Shown piece after piece: positions 59,273 through 64,000 of a stretch of DNA of 64,000 nt. Position numbers and translations under genes: made by a program. Every line of letters begins with the position of its first letter. The first letter of the stretch is position 1. Source of the stretch: Streptomyces laurentii (lineage in GTDB: Bacteria > Actinomycetota > Actinomycetes > Streptomycetales > Streptomycetaceae); contig AP017424.1 in assembly GCA_002355495.1 (NCBI GenBank), positions 6,761,501 through 6,825,500 of the forward strand. The letters are read 5' to 3'. The notes under the pieces are model-generated. The model was given only the letters and a program-made list of their open reading frames with translations, was not told where the DNA came from and searched no databases.

Positions 59273-59852
59273 CTCCGTGGCTCCCTGCGCAGTGTGATGA
59301 TCACCGGCGCCTTACCCGCCGTACGGGTGTTTCAGTCGGCGTGCACCGAGGGATCTCGCGACACGACGTCTACCGAGGGTGACGGATCGAGGGTGACATC
59401 GGGAGGGCGCGTGCTGACGTCGCGAGTCGACGGATTGACGGAGGGGGGCGCTCCGGGGGTCCGCGGCGTCCGGTGGCCGGAAATGTCGTCTCCCTGTCCG
59501 GCTCACCCGGTCGGCCGTCGGCGCGCGACGGCGCCCGTGCGACCGCCGGGCACGTCGTCCACCTGCGTAGGTGTCAACTCGGTTGGTTCCGCGCCCGGTT
59601 GCCAGGGGCGTGCGAGGCGCCATCACACGCCGGGCGCGAGGGGTGGCCGGTGGCGTGAATATGGTTGTCCGCCCATTTAAACCTGTGACTTCGCAAGATC
59701 ACCGCATTGGGGTAATGCACCCGGTCTCGTCACACGAGCGGGGATAGCCGACCGTTACTGTTCCTCAGGACCTGGGACGGATTTCCCCGAAATTGTCCCC
59801 GTATCTCCATGTTTCCGCTGTTCCCGCAGTTCCTGGCATTCCCTCGCAGTTC
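59273..59852. other. Long promoter/leader region of the 2-MIB operon
   Basis: There is no gene here. 59273-59650 is GC-rich with no feature that I recognise. 59650-59740 is less GC-rich and probably holds the operon promoter; it contains GCATT-N5-AATGC (59704-59718) and CTCGT-N3-ACGAG (59726-59738). Beyond it a CT-rich leader with repeated GCAGTTCC units begins. Confidence 0.5.
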
Positions 59853-59890
59853 CCGTGGGTCTCCCACGGCTCCGCGGCTCCCGCGGAGCC
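59853..59890 (+). promoter_or_regulatory. Two adjoining hairpins in the 2-MIB leader
   Basis: CCGTGGG/CCCACGG (59853-59869) and GGCTCCGCGG/CCGCGGAGCC (59868-59890) are perfect stems with three-base loops that share two bases, so they cannot both close fully. They lie 77 bases before the encapsulin start. Possible attenuator or RNA-stability element. Confidence 0.55.
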
Positions 59891-59966
59891 GGGAGTACCC
59901 GCAGTCCCCGCATGTCCGCAGCACCGCACTTCCGCATGTCCTCTTCCCCCAAGGAGCGCACGCCCC

Positions 59967-61379
59967 ATGACCGTTGAGACCGGCCCGGACACCGCGCTGC
60001 AGCCGTCCCGGCCGCAGTCCAGCCTGAGCACCACGGCGGCCCGCAACCTCGCCACCACCACCAAGTCCGCCCCGCAGATGCAGGAGATCACCTCCCGGTG
60101 GCTGCTGCGCACGATCCCCTGGGTGGAGACCAAGGGCGGCACCTACCGGGTGAACCGTCGGCTCAGCTACACCGTCGGCGACGGTGTCATCGAGTTCGTC
60201 CAGGACGGCGCCACCGTCCACGTCATCCCCCGCGAACTCGGCGAACTCGCCCTGCTGCGCGGCTTCGAGGACGAGGAGGTGCTCTCCGAGCTCGCCCGCC
60301 GCTGTGTCCAGCGCGACTTCCGCGCCGGCGAGGTCCTGGTCGAGCGCGGCACCCCCGCCGACCAGATCCACCTGATCGCCCACGGCCGGGTCAGCCAGAC
60401 CTCGTCCGGCAAGTACGGCGACGAGGTGGCCGTCGCGGTCCTCGCCGACGGCGACCGCTTCGGCGAGAACGCCCTCCTGGACACCGACGCCCAGTGGGAC
60501 TACACCGCCACCGCCGAGACCCCCGGCACCCTGCTCACCCTCTCCCGGGCCGACTTCGCCGCGGTCCGCGACGCCTCGCCCAGTCTCCGGGAGCACATCG
60601 AGGAGTTCAGCTCGCTGCCCCAGCAGCGGCAGAACCGCCACGGCGAGGCCGAGATCGCCATGTCCGCCGGCCACGTCGGCGAGGCCGAACTCCCCGGCGC
60701 CTTCGTGGACTACGAGCTCAAGCCGCGCGAGTACGAGCTGTCGGTCGCGCAGACCGTCCTCAAGGTCCACAGCCGGGTCGCCGACCTCTACAACGGCCCG
60801 ATGGACCAGACGAAGGAGCAGGTCCGGCTGACCATCGAGGCGCTGCGCGAGCGCCAGGAGCACGAGCTGGTCAACAACCCCGAGTTCGGTCTGCTGGCCA
60901 ACGCCGACTTCAAGCAGCGCATCCAGACGCACTCCGGCCCGCCGACCCCGGACGACCTCGACGAGCTGCTCTGCCGCCGCCGCGGCACCAAGCTCTTCTT
61001 CGCCCACCCCCGGGCGATCGCCGCGATCGGCCGCGAGTTCAACTCCCGCGGGCTCTACCCGGACCACGTCGACCTCGGTGGCCAGCTGGTCCCGGCCTGG
61101 CGTGGCGTCCCGATCCTGCCCTGCAGCAAGATCCCGATCAGCCAGGAGCAGACCACGTCGATCCTCGCCATGCGTACCGGCGAGGACAACCAGGGCGTGA
61201 TCGGTCTGCACCAGACCGGCCTCCCGGAGGAGCTGGAGCCGGGCCTGTCGGTGCGCTTCATGGGCATCAACGAGCAGGCGATCATTTCCTACCTCGTCAC
61301 CGCCTACTACTCCGCCGCCATCCTCGTGCCCGACGCGCTCGGCGTGCTGGAGAACGTGCAGATCGCCCGCAGGAACTGA
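59967..61379 (+). CDS. Family 2B encapsulin shell protein with cyclic-nucleotide-binding domain
   Basis: The 470-residue protein has an HK97-type shell fold interrupted by a Crp-like cyclic-nucleotide-binding domain (about 85-215: FEDEEVLSELARRCVQRDFR, AGEVLVERGTPADQIHLIAH, FGENALLD). The shell parts are about 20-85 and 230-470 (QKRIQTHSGPPTPDDLDELL-like, PCSKIPISQEQTTSILAMRT, GLSVRFMGINEQAIISYL). It was formerly annotated as EshA-like or a Crp regulator. Family 2B shells are known to enclose 2-MIB synthase. AAGGAG precedes the ATG. It is the first gene of the operon; the next gene encodes the cargo. Confidence 0.88.
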   Translation: MTVETGPDTALQPSRPQSSLSTTAARNLATTTKSAPQMQEITSRWLLRTIPWVETKGGTYRVNRRLSYTVGDGVIEFVQDGATVHVIPRELGELALLRGFEDEEVLSELARRCVQRDFRAGEVLVERGTPADQIHLIAHGRVSQTSSGKYGDEVAVAVLADGDRFGENALLDTDAQWDYTATAETPGTLLTLSRADFAAVRDASPSLREHIEEFSSLPQQRQNRHGEAEIAMSAGHVGEAELPGAFVDYELKPREYELSVAQTVLKVHSRVADLYNGPMDQTKEQVRLTIEALRERQEHELVNNPEFGLLANADFKQRIQTHSGPPTPDDLDELLCRRRGTKLFFAHPRAIAAIGREFNSRGLYPDHVDLGGQLVPAWRGVPILPCSKIPISQEQTTSILAMRTGEDNQGVIGLHQTGLPEELEPGLSVRFMGINEQAIISYLVTAYYSAAILVPDALGVLENVQIARRN

Positions 61380-61539
61380 CCCGGAAGGCGCCAGGGCCCC
61401 GCAGGCCTGACACCAGGAACCCGCGGGCCTCCGGGCCCTTCGCGGGCCCCCGGGCCCGTCCGGCGCGGAACCGTCCGAAGGCCGTACCGGCCCGGGCGGA
61501 CCGGGCCGGGCCCCCACCCACCCCAGCAAGGAGCCACGG

Positions 61540-62865
61540 ATGCCCGATCCCGGGCCTTCTTCCGGGCAGTCGCGCCTGCCCGGCCCGCCGACCGCTCTGT
61601 TCCCGCTCACCGGGACGACGCCCGAACCCGGGCCGGCCCCCGGATCCGTACCCGAGACCGGTTCCGTCCCGCGGGACGGTGCCGGAGCCGGGACCGTACC
61701 GGGGGCCGGGTACGCCGACGCCCCGGCGCCCGCCGGTCCCGACCTGGCCCGGATCCTGCGGGGACCCAGCGGTCTCGGCACGGCGAGCCTGTCGCTCGCC
61801 CCGCGCGCGGAGCCGTTCGCGCCGGTGGTGTCGGTCGTCACCGAGATCCCGGCGGCGCCGGCCTCGCTGCCGGTCGACCCGGCGGACGGGACCCCGATCC
61901 CGGGTCTCTACTACCACCCCATCGCCGAACCCGACCCCGCGCGGGTCGAGGAGGTCAGCCGCCGGATCAAGGACTGGGCGGTCGACGAGGTCCAGGCGTA
62001 CCCCCCGGAGTGGGAAGACCAGTTCGACGGCTTCTCCGTCGGGCGCTACATGGTCGCCTGCCACCCGGACGCCCCGACCGTCGACCACCTCATGGCCGCC
62101 ACCCGGCTCATGGTCGCCGAGAACGCGGTCGACGACTGCTACTGCGAGGACCACGGCGGCTCGCCGATCGGCCTCGGCAGCCGGCTGCTCCTCGCGCACA
62201 CCGCGCTCGACCCGCTGCACACCACGCCGGAGTACCAGCCGGCCTGGGCCGAGTCGCTGCACTCCGACGCGCCCCGGCGGGCCTACCGCTCCGCCATGGA
62301 GTACTTCACCGCGCTGGCGTCGCCCTCCCAGGCCGACCGCTACCGGCACGACATGGCACGGCTGCACATGGGTTACCTCGCCGAGGCCGCGTGGGCCGAG
62401 ACCGAGCACGTACCCGAGGTGTGGGAGTACCTGGCGATGCGCCAGTTCAACAACTTCCGCCCCTGCCCCACCATCACCGACAGCGTCGGCGGCTACGAGC
62501 TGCCCGCCGACCTGCACGCGCAGCCCGCCATGCAGCGGGTGATCGCCCTGGCCGGGAACGCGACGACCATCGTCAACGACCTCTACTCCTACACCAAGGA
62601 GCAGAGCAGTCCCGGCAAGCACCTCAACCTGCCCGTGGTGATCGCCGAGCGCGAGGGCATGTCCGAGAAGGACGCCTACCTGAAGGCGGTCGAGGTCCAC
62701 AACGACCTCATGCGCGCCTTCGAGGCCGCGGCCGGCGAACTGGCCGCCGGCTGCCCCGTCCCCAGCGTGGCGCGCTTCCTCAAGGGCGTCGCCGCCTGGG
62801 TCGACGGCAACCACTACTGGCACCAGACCAACACCTACCGCTACACCCTTCCCGACTTCTGGTAA
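61540..62865 (+). CDS. 2-methylisoborneol synthase
   Basis: The 441-residue class I terpene cyclase converts 2-methyl-GPP into 2-methylisoborneol. The Asp-rich motif starts at D198-D199 (DDCYCED) and the Mg-binding NSE triad begins at N346 (NDLYSYTKE). The C-terminus is TYRYTLPDFW. The first 110 or so residues are Pro/Gly/Thr-rich and disordered, ending near FAPVVSVVTEIP. In encapsulated relatives this tail targets the enzyme to the shell. AAGGAG lies before the ATG. The 160-base gap after the encapsulin gene has no hairpin that would stop transcription. Confidence 0.93.
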   Translation: MPDPGPSSGQSRLPGPPTALFPLTGTTPEPGPAPGSVPETGSVPRDGAGAGTVPGAGYADAPAPAGPDLARILRGPSGLGTASLSLAPRAEPFAPVVSVVTEIPAAPASLPVDPADGTPIPGLYYHPIAEPDPARVEEVSRRIKDWAVDEVQAYPPEWEDQFDGFSVGRYMVACHPDAPTVDHLMAATRLMVAENAVDDCYCEDHGGSPIGLGSRLLLAHTALDPLHTTPEYQPAWAESLHSDAPRRAYRSAMEYFTALASPSQADRYRHDMARLHMGYLAEAAWAETEHVPEVWEYLAMRQFNNFRPCPTITDSVGGYELPADLHAQPAMQRVIALAGNATTIVNDLYSYTKEQSSPGKHLNLPVVIAEREGMSEKDAYLKAVEVHNDLMRAFEAAAGELAAGCPVPSVARFLKGVAAWVDGNHYWHQTNTYRYTLPDFW

Positions 62866-62883
62866 GAAACGGAACCTTCATCT

Positions 62884-63768
62884 GTGACCAGCACCGAGTT
62901 CACCACCGCCGACGGCACGTGCACGTTCGTCCCCGCGCCGACGACCCCCTACCAGGGGGACATCGCCCGCTACTGGAACAACGAGGCCAGGCCCGTGAAC
63001 CTGCGCCTCGGCGATGTCGACGGGCTCTACCACCACCACTACGGCGTCGGTGAGATCGACCGGGCGGCCCTCGGGGACCCCGCGGACAGCGCTTACGAGA
63101 AGAAGCTGATCGCCGAGCTGCACCGGCTGGAGTCGGCGCAGGCCGACATCCTGTTCGACAGCCTCGGCGCCATCGGGCGCGACGACCTGCTGGTGGACGC
63201 GGGCTGCGGCCGCGGCGGCTCCATGGTCATGGCCCACCAGCGCTTCGGCTGCAAGGTCGAGGGAGTCACCCTCTCCGCCAAGCAGGCCGACTTCGCCAAC
63301 GGACGCGCCAAGGAACTCGGCATCGAGGGTCACGTCCAGGCCCGGGTCTGCAACATGCTCGACACCCCCTTCGAGACCGGGCAGGCCGCCGGCTCGTGGA
63401 ACAACGAGTCCAGCATGTACGTCGACCTGCACGACCTGATGGCCGAGCACGCCCGCATCCTCGGCGTCGGCGGCCGCTATGTCACGATCACCGGTTGCTG
63501 GAACCCGAAGTACGGCCAGCCCTCCAAGTGGGTCTCGCAGATCAACGCCCACTTCGAGTGCAACATCCACTCGCGCCGCGAGTACCTGCGTGCCATGGCC
63601 GACAACCGCCTGGTGCCGAACGCCATCGTCGACCTGACCGCCGCGACCCTGCCCTACTGGGAGCTGCGCGCCACGTCCTCGCTGGTCACCGGCATCGAGG
63701 AGGCGTTCATCGAGTCGTACAAGGACGGCTCGTTCCAGTACCTGCTGATCGCCGCCGACCGCGTCTGA
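62884..63768 (+). CDS. Geranyl diphosphate 2-C-methyltransferase
   Basis: The 294-residue SAM-dependent enzyme makes 2-methyl-GPP, the substrate of the preceding synthase. Motif I is LLVDAGCGRGGSMVMAHQRF, followed by VEGVTLSAKQADFANGRAKE and the family-specific NNESSMYVDLHDLMAEH. The GPP pocket part is RYVTITGCWNPKYGQPSKW. It starts at GTG 62884, 18 bases after the synthase stop, in one operon. A perfect terminator follows. With the two upstream genes it completes the 2-MIB pathway from GPP. Confidence 0.93.
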   Translation: MTSTEFTTADGTCTFVPAPTTPYQGDIARYWNNEARPVNLRLGDVDGLYHHHYGVGEIDRAALGDPADSAYEKKLIAELHRLESAQADILFDSLGAIGRDDLLVDAGCGRGGSMVMAHQRFGCKVEGVTLSAKQADFANGRAKELGIEGHVQARVCNMLDTPFETGQAAGSWNNESSMYVDLHDLMAEHARILGVGGRYVTITGCWNPKYGQPSKWVSQINAHFECNIHSRREYLRAMADNRLVPNAIVDLTAATLPYWELRATSSLVTGIEEAFIESYKDGSFQYLLIAADRV

Positions 63769-63786
63769 CGGACGGCCCCACGGCCC

Positions 63787-63823
63787 GCCCGCCGCGTACC
63801 TCCCCCAGGGGTACGCGGCGGGC
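63787..63823. terminator. Strong terminator of the 2-MIB operon
   Basis: GCCCGCCGCGTACC pairs with GGTACGCGGCGGGC (14 bases) around a nine-base loop. It is shared with the convergent gene on the right. Confidence 0.85.
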
Positions 63824-63845
63824 GGCCGTGCGCGTACGCTCCGGA

Positions 63846-64000
63846 TCACACCGCGTCCCGGCGCTCGTACAGCCCCTTGGGCAGCAGGCCGCGCAGGGCC
63901 CGCGCGGCGGCCTCGGGCGCGGGGTCGGACACGGACACCCGGCTGAACGGCGCGCCGGGCGCCAGCTCCAGCCACAGCACCGGACCGCCGGCGCGGACGG
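63846..64000 (-). CDS. C-terminal end of an unknown gene, runs off the right edge
   Basis: About 51 codons are visible on the minus strand: VLWLELAPGAPFSRVSVSDP, EAAARALRGLLPKGLYERRD, AV and TGA at 63848. Codon use is Streptomyces-like and the stop is close to a shared terminator, so it is very likely a real gene. The family is not recognised from the tail alone. Confidence 0.6.
   Translation of the reverse strand, partial: VRAGGPVLWLELAPGAPFSRVSVSDPAPEAAARALRGLLPKGLYERRDAV

Noticed and set aside
1..64000. CRISPR arrays, rRNA or tRNA genes, replication origin
   Set aside because: No regular repeat-spacer array, no rRNA core sequences, no cloverleaf and no DnaA-box cluster were seen by eye. 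A tRNAscan or CRISPR finder run was not possible.

Overview
The window is high-GC actinobacterial DNA. Codon third positions are almost all G or C, genes are often coupled by GTGA or ATGA overlaps, and the families present (SARP regulator, sortase with an ECF sigma factor, 2-methylisoborneol genes, an S8 exo-subtilase, a cobalamin riboswitch, a c-di-AMP riboswitch) point to Streptomyces. The mixture of insertion sequences, gene fragments and niche functions suggests a chromosome-arm or other accessory region. No tRNA, rRNA, CRISPR array or replication origin was seen.

Layout. 1-3.2 kb is a scrapyard: an integrase fragment, an intact IS630-type element with a clean TA duplication, an acetyltransferase tail, and an IS1182 transposase fused in frame to the tail of a gamma-glutamyltranspeptidase. 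3.3-8.3 kb holds secreted beta/gamma-crystallin-like and lectin proteins and a large SARP/NB-ARC/TPR regulator. 8.5-12.4 kb is a minus-strand operon of WXG100-like and membrane-anchored proteins. 12.7-18 kb has a NarL-type two-component pair, an ECF sigma/membrane-protein pair, a class F sortase with a likely surface substrate, and a TrmB/LuxR-type regulator. 17.7-21.5 kb is a 1258-residue secreted subtilase. 22-26.2 kb carries a DMT transporter and a BtuFCD-like importer behind a cobalamin riboswitch. 26.4-28.6 kb is an efflux pump with its TetR repressor.

28.6-44.9 kb looks like a DosR/OsdR-type hypoxia and dormancy island: three universal stress proteins, Hsp20, a CBS-BON protein, a beta-CASP nuclease, an Acg-like nitroreductase, a P-type ATPase, a heme-GAF sensor kinase and a DosR-like regulator. 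A recurring motif, roughly GGGYCGAACGGYC, lies upstream of several of these genes. Inside the island is a compact cassette that I do not recognise from any described system: a 22-residue peptide gene with a strong ribosome binding site, a perfect hairpin, a PaaK-like adenylating enzyme, and a membrane protein with the YD and GLGD motifs of presenilin-type intramembrane proteases. This is my main candidate for a new system.

44.9-54.6 kb is a decaying plant-polysaccharide region. It has an SGNH hydrolase with an internal TAG, a GH115 tail, a GH3 tail, CebR-type boxes and one intact secreted glycosidase with FN3 and CBM2 domains, among an MFS pump, an ArsR-type regulator, an SMI1/KNR4 protein and a frameshifted TetR gene. 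54.7-55.9 kb is a LysM/transglycosylase gene under a Crp-like site and a c-di-AMP riboswitch. 56-59.3 kb holds a 2'-5' RNA ligase-like phosphodiesterase, an ABC exporter and a methyltransferase. 59.9-63.8 kb is the 2-methylisoborneol operon: family 2B encapsulin shell, 2-MIB synthase and GPP C-methyltransferase, with a structured leader.

At least four otherwise well-conserved genes are broken by an apparent loss of one base in a G/C run (near 7384, 10491, 14523 and 53886). That pattern looks more like sequencing error than four independent mutations.
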